The translations under genes and the position numbers were made by a program. Of a DNA stretch of 64,000 nt, positions 32,811-43,246 are shown piece after piece. Origin of the DNA: Dendrobium chrysotoxum (taxonomy: Eukaryota > Streptophyta > Magnoliopsida > Asparagales > Orchidaceae); the NCBI GenBank assembly GCA_019925795.1, contig CM034311.1:7364126-7428125 (forward strand). Reading direction: 5' to 3'. Under the pieces are notes generated by a model. The model was not told the DNA's origin, made no database searches, and saw nothing but the letters and a program-made list of their open reading frames with translations. Positions within the stretch are counted from its first letter, which is position 1. Each line of letters begins with the position of its first letter.

Positions 32811-34596
32811 TGTTGCAATCCAGGATCCCGAGCACTTGATTTTGATGATGTCAAATAATACTTACTGAATTAATATGTTCTTCCTTGAAAATTATAAATG
32901 TTTATTCTTGTCTGTGAGCACTAACATTTCAAGTAAGATATAAACTGCTCAAGACTGCTAGAGACTCAAGATTGGATAGAATAGGATGTATAAGAACTTA
33001 TATTTTTATTTTCTTTAATTTTTTTATGTTGAGTCTGCCACAAAAGCATGTATGTAAAAGGAGTGACCATGCACAAACACACAGGGGGAATTTTTTTTAA
33101 GAAGAAAATTTTATTTAAAAGCAAATCGTACTGTATGATTTGCAATCTTACTGTATGATATAATACTCAGGCTAACGGCTAATTCTGAATTATTAAGTTT
33201 TATGAACTAATCATACTATACGATTATTATTATACTATATAATTTATTTCTATTCAGAAACCCTAGCCGCCAGAATAACTTTAGTAAGATTTTAGTTTTA
33301 ATTTTCTTAACTATTCCTACTGTACGATAACGATCGTACTGTACGATCATTTCAAATCATGCTAAAAATATCTCTCGTAATCAGGAAATAAAATCTTAGT
33401 TTCTTAATTAATTATATTCATATTGTATGATAGGCATCATACTATACGAATGATAGAGATGATGTCAATCATCCCATAGATCATACCAGATAAAACCAAG
33501 GTTTTTTATACTATTCATCTCAGATAATATTTGTATCAGACCAGACGATGACCTCAAAATGAATTATTCATACTGTACAAAGGGTACAGTATGACACGAT
33601 GGACAGAGACGAACTCATTCATCCCAGAGATCATCCCATACGAACAGTTGAAAATAACTTGATCGTCCTATACGATCTTCATATTGTACTATATAAGGTT
33701 CGTAAAATTTGTGAACTATTCGTCTGCTCCCGTACTAGACGAAGCTATTTTTGAACTGATTGTACTATACGATATTATATCATACTGTACGAACAAAAAC
33801 ATCAAATTAGAATTTTTATGATTTTTAGAAGCCTGATTTAAAAAGTAATTTTTCTTAGAGTTGTTGTTGTTGAGGCCGTAGTTGACAGAGGAAGGAGCTC
33901 TTGAGAGGGAGCTTTCGGAGAGATCCAATGTTTGTGAGAGGAAGGAGAAAGTGAGCTTGAGCGTGAGGGAGAAGAAGTGTGAGCGGATCACACGGTCCGA
34001 GCAAGCTGTATGCTTGCTCCTCTTATGGCCTTGGTGAGTCTCGGGAAGATTCTCTAGGAAGAGAGGCTTCAAGGTTAATGTCCTCAAGGTACTCTGCCAT
34101 CTCTAGGAGGGAGAAAAAGGAGAAGGTCTGATGCCGTCACCTGGAGCGTGATGTAGCGTCTGGTATTTCGCCACACCGGGGAGGTGAAAGTGAGTCGTAT
34201 AAAGGCTTCTCTGCCTTGTTATGGGAGCAAAAAGAGAGTCAACTTTTAGTAGTGCAATTCTCAGAGTGGAGGACTCCGGGGAGGGGACGTAGGTCAAGTG
34301 ACCGAACCACTATAAAAATTTTTGGTGCGCTTTTTTCATTTTTACTACACTTTACTTTTCATCCATTTATTTACTGTTATAACTGCTTAGTGAAAAATCT
34401 GATTTTGGTTTTGTCTTGTGAGATCTGAAATTGTGTTACCAATATCGTAGTTGTGAATGAATCATTAGCCTCCGCATTTTACTTGTTAAGTTGTTATTTT
34501 AAAAAACCAAAAAAATTTAGAACTCCTGTTTATGATTAATTCTTAAAATACCAATTCACCCCCCCCCCCCCCCTCCTAGCACATCTTGTACTTTCA
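32811..34596 (+). repeat. copia-2 3' LTR
   Basis: It begins TGTTGCAATCCAGG directly after the polypurine tract and ends CTTTCA. It has a near-perfect palindrome at 33333-33347 with an 8-base arm extension on each side, paired with 33314-33328. The C run near the end (34559-34573) is 15 long against ten in the 5' LTR. Hairpin units lie at about 34086-34235. Confidence 0.93.
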
Positions 34597-34601
34597 CAAC
34601 T
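34597..34601. repeat. Target site duplication of copia-2, right copy
   Basis: CAACT matches 23981-23985. Confidence 0.92.
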
Positions 34602-37600
34602 CTTTGGTCAACTTTAATTCAAAATTGAATCTAAACTTTAAAAAATTATAACTTAATCTAAAAAATCCATATCCAATAAACATAGTGTTGTTTTACTCAC
34701 CTTAGGGTTTTGTATTTAAAAAAAATATTAAGATTCCATAACTCAACTTAAATTAAAAAATAAAATTTGGACTCCTTAATTTAATGATTTAAATAATTCA
34801 TAAAAATTCCAAAAAATTAATAGTTAATTAAAATTCCAAAAAACATCAATCTTAATCATTAAAATTAGATAACTAACCCATAAATGTACAACAAGCAGCA
34901 CTCCAATGATGAAGTGTTAAGGATGGACTATCTTGAGCTATGGGACTACATGTTTTAAGGAGGCCTGGTTCCTCAAACCCACTATGACAACGCCAAGAAC
35001 TGGTTGATGGAAAACATAATTAATTTAAAAATCACAAACTCTTAATTTCAATCAACTAAATTCATTAATAATATATACTACTATTGGGTAATTTGAGCCT
35101 ATAAGGTTATTAACTTAGTCCCAAGGAAAGTGAAATAAACTTAATGACCCTAGATAAATAAAGGTAGTAATCAGTTAACACTTAAAAGTTTATCTTAAAA
35201 TAACCATTAAAATGTTAATAATTAATCTCAAATTAAAAATCCATTAAGCATATAACAAACATTAAAATACTAGACAACTTTAACAACTACCTGAGATACG
35301 ACATATCCAAACCACACAGCCTGATACACACTTTAGATGATTTTCCAGGACAACCACTTTTAGTTTTAAACTAGACTAGTGTTTTCCTTTACTGCTACTT
35401 GTGAGCTCGACTTTCCCTAGGTTTTACTACATGTTGGTTGGTATTACAGATTAATGTGATGTTTATTAATGTGTTAATTTTATTATGTAATCTCTGAGTT
35501 GATGTGATGGGCATTAGATTACTCTTACTTTAGGAATAATGTGGATGCTTACAAGATCTTCTACAGGTGGCTATGCACATGCAGAGCTAAAATAAGGGGG
35601 GTGAAATTTAAATTTAATTAACAAATTTTCTACAGGTGCTGAAGTATACTTAGTCCCCGTTGAAATAAAAAGGGAATGGCCAAGTATGTTAGTGCTTAAA
35701 TTTGAGCAAATTAAATTATATAACTTCTTGGGATATTTTTTATTATAATTTCCTAGGATAATCGTGCAAGTTATTTTAGAGACTTTTTAATTTTCTACAT
35801 TTATTTTAAATTTAAGTTTTGTGAAAGTTAATTTTGAGATGGGATATTAACTATCCAACTTAAAGTTCAAAGAAAAGGGAAACATTTCTTAGGGGAGATT
35901 TTCTTTTATATGGAGATTCAAGTTAGGATGCTTTGAAAATACAAAGACGAAAGAAAAAACCCCTTCGGGGAGGAGTTCTTTCCATTTGGATACTTGGACC
36001 CATATCCAAAAAGCTCGCAAAAGGGAGGAATATAAATAAGTGAAGACATCAAGAATTTTGAATTCCTAAAATCACTTTTGTCATTTCTAGGACTAGAATC
36101 TTGGTTGTTGTCAGTGGTACCTGGCCACTTTTAATTTCTACAAACCTTGGGTTGTAATTTAGTGGCATTTACCACTTGAACTTTTTATATTTACTTGATT
36201 CATTTTGATTATATGATTTGATCTGATTGATGTGTTTAATTTTATGTAATAGGACATTCATAATTTTTCTAGGTTTCTTACTCTTACATGACGCTTTTTA
36301 TTTTGTCTAGAAGTGTTCAGGCTCTCTAAGGACAAAACGTTTTCTACTTATAATTTAAATAAAAATTTAGTCCAATATAAAAAGATAATTAATTTTAAGA
36401 AGTAAGCTCAGGTTTGCCGAGGGTCTCATGCATACATCCTAAATCTTCTCCTCTTTGTTAGGCACCTTCCCGCTTGCCGGTTGTGGGAGACCACCTGACT
36501 TATTAGGGTGTAATTCTGTCTAAAGAATTTTGTGCAATCTCTAGGGATTAATTTATTTTCTAAGCCTGATTTTAAAATTGCTTCATATCATTTTTTTCCT
36601 ACAAGGCCAATCAGCATGCATTACATTAGAAACCAATTAAAGAGATAAAAATATAATAATATTTTGAGCATAACCTCCCTATAAGTAAAGGAGCCACTTA
36701 GAATATTCTCTAGACATCGGCCTTAATTCTTTAAAACTTAAATGACATCCCACCCATCTTTCATAAAAGACTAGATCCATGGTATTAAAATGTTAGGTAG
36801 TTAGCTGGCTCCCCAATCAAGCTCGGGATAAGTCCCGATTTGTGTTACATTAGTGAGGTTTGGGCCACTATTGTTTAGTACCCAAATTAGACTTATAATC
36901 CAGGGTGGACTCAAAATCATAAATCCCCAACCTCAGGAATATAATCCCAATTTTCTAACAAAATGATAGCTCAACTTAAATTCTCTCAAAAAAAATTTTA
37001 AAGCCCAATACATAAGATTGATAGGGGTGTTTCTTAAGTGTTTCAGAATACCAAAAAACCTCCTACCTTTCATCCTTTAGCTTCAAAAATAAGTGCATCA
37101 ATTTGATCCAATCCCTATTGGAACTCAGACCTCACTCCTTTAATATCACTCCTTGAAAATCTCAAAAATAAAATTCTACCATTATTTTAATCTTGAATTT
37201 TCATAGGAAACTCAAGTTTCATATGATGTAATGAACTACAAGGGCTTGCCCTCATAGGATATTTAAAGACCCAAGATTAATTAAAAAAAATTAATTAATT
37301 CTCTCTGCAAAAATCAAAATTAAAGATGATCATTATCGTCATATTCAAATGATTGACAGTAAATGATATTTTCTTTCCATGGGAAGATATATCATTTAAT
37401 ATCATGACTTTGAATATGAAATTGACACCTCATTTAGATAATCATTGCTAAATACTTGAACGAAAATAATTTTGACCCTTCGGAGTTATATGTAGTTCTT
37501 CCCTAAATTTAACTATGATAATTAGGATGAAACTTACAATTTGTTATATGAACCCTTTAGGGAATGATATTTTTATCTCCTGTGGTGATATAACATTCAT

Positions 37601-37681
37601 AATGATGTATTCAATTTCAAAATTTAAATTCTAGAAATTACATTTTCCCAAAGAAAATAAATTTCAATTGCTTTGCATCCT
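34602..37681 (+). repeat. gypsy-1 3' LTR, part after copia-2
   Basis: From about 36780 it aligns with the 5' LTR at 1-1661 (same GCTGGCTCCCCAATC and AACCC.TTAGGGAATGATAT landmarks) but with one copy of the 0.7-kb block. Before that (34602-36780) it is AT-rich with no coding frame and no counterpart in the visible 5' LTR. It is interrupted at 37681 by the solo LTR and finishes at 39435-39468. Confidence 0.7.
36031..36038 (+). promoter_or_regulatory. Candidate TATA box of gypsy-1 LTR
   Basis: TATAAATA follows a purine-rich GGGAGGAA in the LTR, 1.65 kb before its right end. This is a plausible LTR promoter; no start-site evidence is available. Confidence 0.4.
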
Positions 37682-39429
37682 TATTGCAAATTTAGGCCCA
37701 AGTATTGTGATATTAATGATAACAAACATTATTATTTCCTTATCACTGTTATTATTGAATATCTATTTTGTTGTCGTGCTCACTAACATTTCAGGTCCAC
37801 AAGTCGACTGCCAGCATCAATTAGCTCAAGATTGGGTAGACTAGGGTTGAGTCTATCTATAATTTTAATTTTAATATACTTTTACCATTCTTGAGTCAAA
37901 TCATGTATATGGTGGATACTAAGCTAAGTAACCTTTCACACACACACTCAAGGGAGTGAGTTGGTGAGTTAGAAATATTTTTATTTTTTGAACTAATCGT
38001 ATAGTACGATTTAGATCATACTGGATGATCCATTAAAATAGAACACCCTAATTAGGGCACCCTTTGTTATTTAATAGTGATTAACCAAATTATACTGGAT
38101 GATCCAAATCATACAGGAAAATCAGGAATAATCTTAAAACTCAACCAATAATCATAATTTAGGTAATTTTTTAATATTCATATTTTACTTTAATCGTATA
38201 GTATGATATTCATCGTATTGGATGATTTGTGATAATCATGTCTAAATTGATCATGTGATTGAGTACTTAATTTTGGTTAAATTATTCAATCAGGCCGTAC
38301 AGGATGATCGAAGATAATCGTACTGTACGACCCAATTCCTGCATAAGATGATATTTAAACACCACCCATCATTCAAGATGAAAAATAATGATTTTTCACT
38401 AATCATACAGTATGATCCCAAGCTTCATACTAAATGACCCAATTTCTATATGAGATGATATTTAAATTGCCAGTTATCATACTTGATAATTCGTTTAATC
38501 TCTTAAACTAATCATACAGGGTAATCGCAAGATAGTATAGGATGATCAGTATAATCTTTTGAACTAATCATCCAGACCAATGTAGATCATACTGGCTAAA
38601 TGTGCTATTTTGAACTAATCGTATAGGACTATCTAATGATAGTACTAGATGATCTTTGAATACAAATTGAAATTAGGGCTTCTTCTCGAGGCTCTCTATT
38701 TAAACTCTTACATTATCTTGTGATAGAGATTTTTTCTGTTGATTTATTTTGAGAGAGGGCTAAGAGAAAGAGAGAGAGAGAGAGAGAGGGCTTTGGGAGC
38801 AATGAAAGGGAGAGATTCTTATGAAGGGGAGTTGTGAGGGATTCACTAAGGTTACTCCAAGCAAGGTTTCCATTATCTTCTTCAAGCTTCTTTTTTGATT
38901 CCTTGGTGGCTCTAAGGAGACATTCTTCAGTATCAGTTCAAGTTCTCTACCTACTCCAGGAGGGAGTAAAAGGATTCATTTCTCTGCCTACTCCAGGAAA
39001 GAGTAAAAAGGATTCAGGTTCTCTGCCTTCACCCAGAGGGTGAAAAAGATTCAAGGTACTCTACCTCACCGAGTAGTTGGAAAAGATTTTTGTAAGGGCT
39101 TCTCCACCTTGCTAAGGGAGCAAAATGAGAGACACTACTTTTAGTGCAATACTTGGAAAAGAGGGTTTTGAGGAGTGGATGTAGGTCAGGTTGGACCAAA
39201 CCACTATAAAATTTGGTGTGTTTGTTCTTATCATTATCCACACCTTTATTTTTCTATGGTTTACTGCATGGTTAGAAACTCTGATTTTGGATTTATTATT
39301 ATGAAATTGATCCACTTCCGTATTAAGGGTTTTTTTTTTATTAATGAATTTTTAAACTACCAATTCATCCCCCTTCCTCGTTAGTCTCGGGCTTGGTCTT
39401 AGAGGTTTAACAACCTTCATAAACTTTCA
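37682..39429 (+). mobile_element. Copia solo LTR in the gypsy-1 3' LTR
   Basis: The 1,748-bp sequence starts TATTGCAAATTTAGG (TG mutated to TA) and ends AACTTTCA. Flanks are ATCCT (37677-37681) and GTCCT (39430-39434), a 5-bp duplication with one change; removing it restores the join seen at 1637-1648 of the 5' LTR. It is related to the copia-1 and copia-3 LTRs, with weaker palindromes (about 38000-38650), a GA run at 38768-38789, and a five-unit hairpin series at 38942-39130. No internal region remains, so it arose by LTR-LTR recombination. Confidence 0.88.
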
Positions 39430-39468
39430 GTCCTTTCCAAAGGAAAGCTTCAAAAGCATTCAAAAATA

Positions 39469-39754
39469 GCTCATTCCCCACCTATGATGGTGTATATCAA
39501 TCTAATGATAGATACAGAGGAAACAAGTATATACCTATTTGAAGTACTTTTTTAGGTGTCTTTTTTGGACATTGACTAGATTTGGTGAGTACAAAGGCCT
39601 TCAATTTTCTTATGTTAATTAGTCTTCAATGAGATCTTATAAGTAGAAGCACTCCTACGTGTTATGGCCATGGTCTTTATGGAAAGCATAATATATTGAA
39701 GTATCTCTAGCATGTGTTATTACACTTATAAGTATCAGGTGCCTAAGGAAATCT
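39469..39754 (+). other. Spacer between gypsy-1 and copia-4
   Basis: I see no gene, LTR end or match to other parts of the window. It may be the flank into which gypsy-1 inserted. Confidence 0.4.
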
Positions 39755-41430
39755 ATAGATTATCGCATATGGATATTAATTCAAGAAGGATATTCTACAC
39801 CTTCACATCTTATTAATGGCATGAAAATTGCACTTCCTTTTTCTCAATGGAGCATAGAAGATAGAGATTTAGCCCAATTGAATGCTAAATGTTTAAACTA
39901 TTTTTTCTATGTATTGAAGTTTGAAGATTACATGCGTCTTTCTACTTGCACAAATGGTAAAGAAATTTGGGACAAACTTCGCATAACCTATGAATGAACA
40001 AATAAAGTAAGACAATCTAGGTTGAATATTTTGCTCCATGACTATAAACTTTTTTAAATAAAGCCTAGTGAATCAATTTCTAAAATATATACTTGGTTCA
40101 CTCAGATTGTTACTTCCCTGCATGCATTAAGAAGAGTACCTACTTACTATAAAAAAGTTAACAAGATCTTACATTATCTTCCTACTTCCTATTATGCAAA
40201 AATCACTGTTATTACTGAATCTAAGGATCTGAATGTTTACTCTATTGATAACTTACTTGGTTCACTCATTGCCTACGAGCAAGGAGTGAGTCAAAGACAT
40301 CTTGATGCAGGTGAAAAGAGAAAGAGAAAACTATAGCCTTAAAGGCTAATGATTCTGATAGTGACAATTCTACACCTAATGATGACGATGACATAGCAGT
40401 GATGATACGACAATTCAACAGCTTTTTAAAGAAAAAGCAAAGATGTCGTTAACAATGGAAAAAATGTTAAATTTAATAAAAATTCTAAAACTTCTTCTGA
40501 GATCATCTATTTTGAATGTAGGAAGAAAAGGCACATGAAGTCGGATTGCCCAAATTTGAAAACTCACCCAATAAAAGAAAAGGGTGAAGAAAAACTAAAA
40601 TTTAAGAGGGGCAAGAAAAAGACTTAGAAGGCTTTTTAGGAAGACTCCACTTCAGACTCCTCTGAAATAGAAGCAAAAGAGGAGGTAACCAACTTGTGCT
40701 TAAGGGTAGATAACCATCTTGATCATTTTAATCAAGAGGAGGTATATGAGCTTTCCTATGATGAACTATTTGAAGTTTTTGAAAAAATTCATAATGCATA
40801 TAGGAAACTAAAGAAAATGTATGCATGCCTCAATTCTGATTTTTTGATTTTGTAAAAAGAGCATGAATGTTTTAGGAAAGATCATTCCACTTTGGATTGT
40901 AATCATATGGCTTTATTAGATGAATGTGACTCTTTAAATAAGAAGCATCTTGATTTAATTGCTGAGCATGACTCCTTGAAAGCATCTCATGTTGATGTAG
41001 AAAGTTCATTTAACAAATTAAAGGCATATTTAGATGGAGCTGACGTTAGGGAGCATGCATTAAAAATTGAAAATTCAATTCTTAAAAGTGCAAACTAATT
41101 TTTACAAGTCAAATTAAATGCTTTCTAAGAAAATAAAACATCACCTACACTTGCACTATTACATAATCCATCACCACAGCATGCATCATCTAAACCTAGG
41201 AAGAGGCACCATAACCCACATAGATTAGTAAATCCTTTCCTGGTATTAGATGTTTTTCCTATGGCATGCTAGGACATATCTCTCACACTTGCACTATCCA
41301 CCATAGAACACATTTGGTGTGGAGAGCAAAATTGCATAATTCACAGCATAGCATGCAAGCATTTCTTCCCACATTTCATAAGGTGGAACCCAAACTTATT
41401 TGGGTTCCCAAATTTGACCACTGAAGATTT
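39755..41430 (+). pseudogene. gag: copia-4 gag fragment
   Basis: Capsid pieces run from 39755 to about 40270 (including SLIAYEQGVSQRH at 40260-40300, matching the other copies). The first zinc knuckle reads YFECRKKRHMKSDCPN near 40512-40560, with its first Cys replaced by Tyr. A coiled-coil-like segment is open at 40892-41098. The second knuckle near 41255-41295 reads SYGMLGHISHTC with a Cys to Tyr change. The end, near KVEPKLIWVPK (41385-41415), lines up with the other gag ends. The start is missing. Confidence 0.8.
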
Positions 41431-41449
41431 TGTAGGGATGCTCTTATAA

Positions 41450-43245
41450 AAGGCCTAAAGATAGTATGTGGTACCAGAATAGCGGATGCTCAAGACATAT
41501 AACTAGATATGCAAAGTAATTCATCATGCTAGAGGCCATGGAGGGGGCAAGGTAACACTCGGAGATAACTCCACCAGGAGAGTGGTGAGATTAGGTATAA
41601 TTGGCAACTCAAAAAATTTCATCATTGAAAATGTTTTACTGGTAGATGCTTAAAACATAATCTGCTTAGCATAAGCCAGCTCTGTCATAAAGGCTTTAGT
41701 ATTAAATTTTTATCTATCAACTGTATTATAAGCTTAAATAGAAATACTATCTTGTAGGGAAAAAGAATTAATAATATTTACATGCTTGATCTGAATTGCA
41801 TTGAATCTGCTACTTCTCTTTGCTTAAAAATAATTGCTGATGAATCCTTATTGTGGCATAGGAGACTGTGCCATGCAAGCATGAAAAGTCTTAGAAAAAT
41901 CACCCAAAAATACTTAGTGAGTTATATACCCAAACTAGATTTCACTAAGGACCACCTGTGTGATGCCTGTCAATTAGGAAAACCAGTAAAATCCTCCTTC
42001 CACTCAATCAAGGACATTAACACTAGCAAACCATTAGAAGTCCTTCACATGGATCTCTTTGGACCCATTAGCACTATAAGCTTAGGAGGGAAAGTCTTTG
42101 GGTATGTGATTGTTGATGATTACTCGAGGTTTACCTGGGTTAGATTTCTATCGTATAAAAGTGAATCATTCAAAGAGTTTAGATCATTCTCCACCTGGAT
42201 TCAGAGGAAGCGAGGGTGTGAAATTCTGACCATTCAAAGTAACCATGGTGGAGAATTTGAAAATAAGAAATTTGAAACCTACTTTAAGGGGAAAGGGATA
42301 GATAACAACCTTTCTGCTCCTAGAACCCCTCAGTAGAATGGGGTAGATGAAAAAAAGAACTGAACCTTGGTAGAAGCTGCTAGAACCGTGTTAGCTGAAT
42401 CATTACTTACTAAATATTTCTGGAAGAAGCGGTAAACACTGCCTATTATGTTTTGAATAAGGTTAATTTTAGATCAAAGCTAAACATGACACCCTATGAA
42501 ATCCTTTAGGGTAGGACACACAACCTCTCTCACCTTCATGTCTTTGGATGTAAAGTGTTCATTATGAATAATAGAAATCTCTACTAGAAAATTTGGACCC
42601 CAAAACTGATTAAGGAGTGTTCCAAGGGTACTCAAATGTTGGAAAATCCTATAGAGTTTTAATAAAAGAACACTGGTGGTAGAGGAGACCACTCATGTTG
42701 TATTGGATGAATCTGATAATTCTAAAGAGTCTAGGATAGTGGAATAAGATGTTATAGATATCACCCAAGGAGTAGAATCTTCAAATCTGGAGGAAAAGAT
42801 ACAACCTAAAAATTTATTGCTTAGAGATAGGAGATTTTCTTCAAGTCATCCTAAAGAACTGATCTTAGGAGATCCATCTGAAGGTATTAAAACTAGGTAT
42901 GTAATTATAAAAGAAGTAAACCACTCAGCCTTTATCTCAATGACTGACCCACCAACATAAATCAAGCCCTCTCTAATGAATTCTAGATCCTAGCCATGCA
43001 AGAAGAATTAAATTAATTTATGAGGAATGATGTTTGGGAATTAGTGAAAGACATAAGGAACAGAGTCTTGTGGGAAATAAATGGGTTTTCAAAAATAAAA
43101 TGAATGATTCTGGTATAGTGGTTAGAAATAAAGTGAGATTAGTAACTAAGTGGTATAATCAGATAGAAGAAATTGATTTCGAAGAGACCTTTGCCCTTAT
43201 AGCAAGATTAGAAGCCATTATGGTGCTACTAGCCTTTGCTTACTA
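41450..43245 (+). pseudogene. pol: copia-4 pol fragment (protease, integrase, start of RT)
   Basis: Protease is badly decayed: MWYQNSGCSRHI near 41467 has lost the catalytic Asp. Integrase is the best open stretch (41782-42336), with LLWHRRLCHASMKSLRKI, DHLCDACQLGK (zinc ligands kept), HMDLFGPIST (first Asp) and IQSNHGGEFENKKFE, where the second catalytic Asp is Asn. The third region near 42330-42360 has PRTPQ, a stop, then NGVDEKKN. RT begins near 42975 (NEF-stop-ILAMQEELN) and ends at LEAIMVLLAFAY (43246), before the catalytic YVDD. Several frameshifts occur between 42340 and 43030. Confidence 0.85.
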
Positions 43246-43246
43246 G

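Larger units (their letters stand above)
23986..34596 (+). mobile_element. copia-2: SIRE-like Ty1/copia element with extra 3' ORF
   Basis: The 10,611-bp element has LTRs of 1,794 and 1,786 bp, an exact CAACT duplication, a Met-type primer site, gag, pol in copia order (protease, integrase, RT, RNase H), a palindrome array, an extra ORF and polypurine tracts. Over the first 190 LTR bases I count 11 differences, ten of them transitions, so it is younger than copia-1. The protease box WYLDSGCSRHMTG and an extra ORF after pol fit the SIRE/Maximus lineage. The insertion lies in the gypsy-1 3' LTR. Confidence 0.95.
1..39468 (+). mobile_element. gypsy-1: Tat-lineage Ty3/gypsy LTR retrotransposon, nested and decayed
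   Basis: The order is LTR, primer site, gag, protease, RT, RNase H, second RNase H, integrase, tandem-repeat 3' UTR, LTR, all on the plus strand. The second RNase H after the first, RT and integrase motifs of Tat/Ogre type and a 3' UTR tandem array place it in the Tat lineage. It is interrupted at 7258-16001 (copia-1), 23986-34596 (copia-2) and 37682-39429 (solo LTR). Its 5' LTR begins before the window. Every coding domain has stops or frameshifts, so it cannot act on its own. The 3' LTR ends TA where the 5' LTR ends CA. GCTCA follows at 39469; the matching left target copy lies outside the window. Confidence 0.85.
39755..43245 (+). mobile_element. copia-4: internal fragment truncated at both ends
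   Basis: The sequence enters copia gag abruptly at about 39755 (matching copia-2 at 25950) without LTR or primer site. It leaves RT at about 43245, right after LLAFAY, at a position matching copia-2 near 29438. No LTRs are attached. It carries gag, protease, integrase and the RT start in order on the plus strand. Loss of both ends at non-LTR positions points to deletion by illegitimate recombination. Confidence 0.85.

Noticed and set aside
39469..39754. Possible host exon
   Set aside because: No frame, splice context or protein similarity; only 286 bp between two elements.
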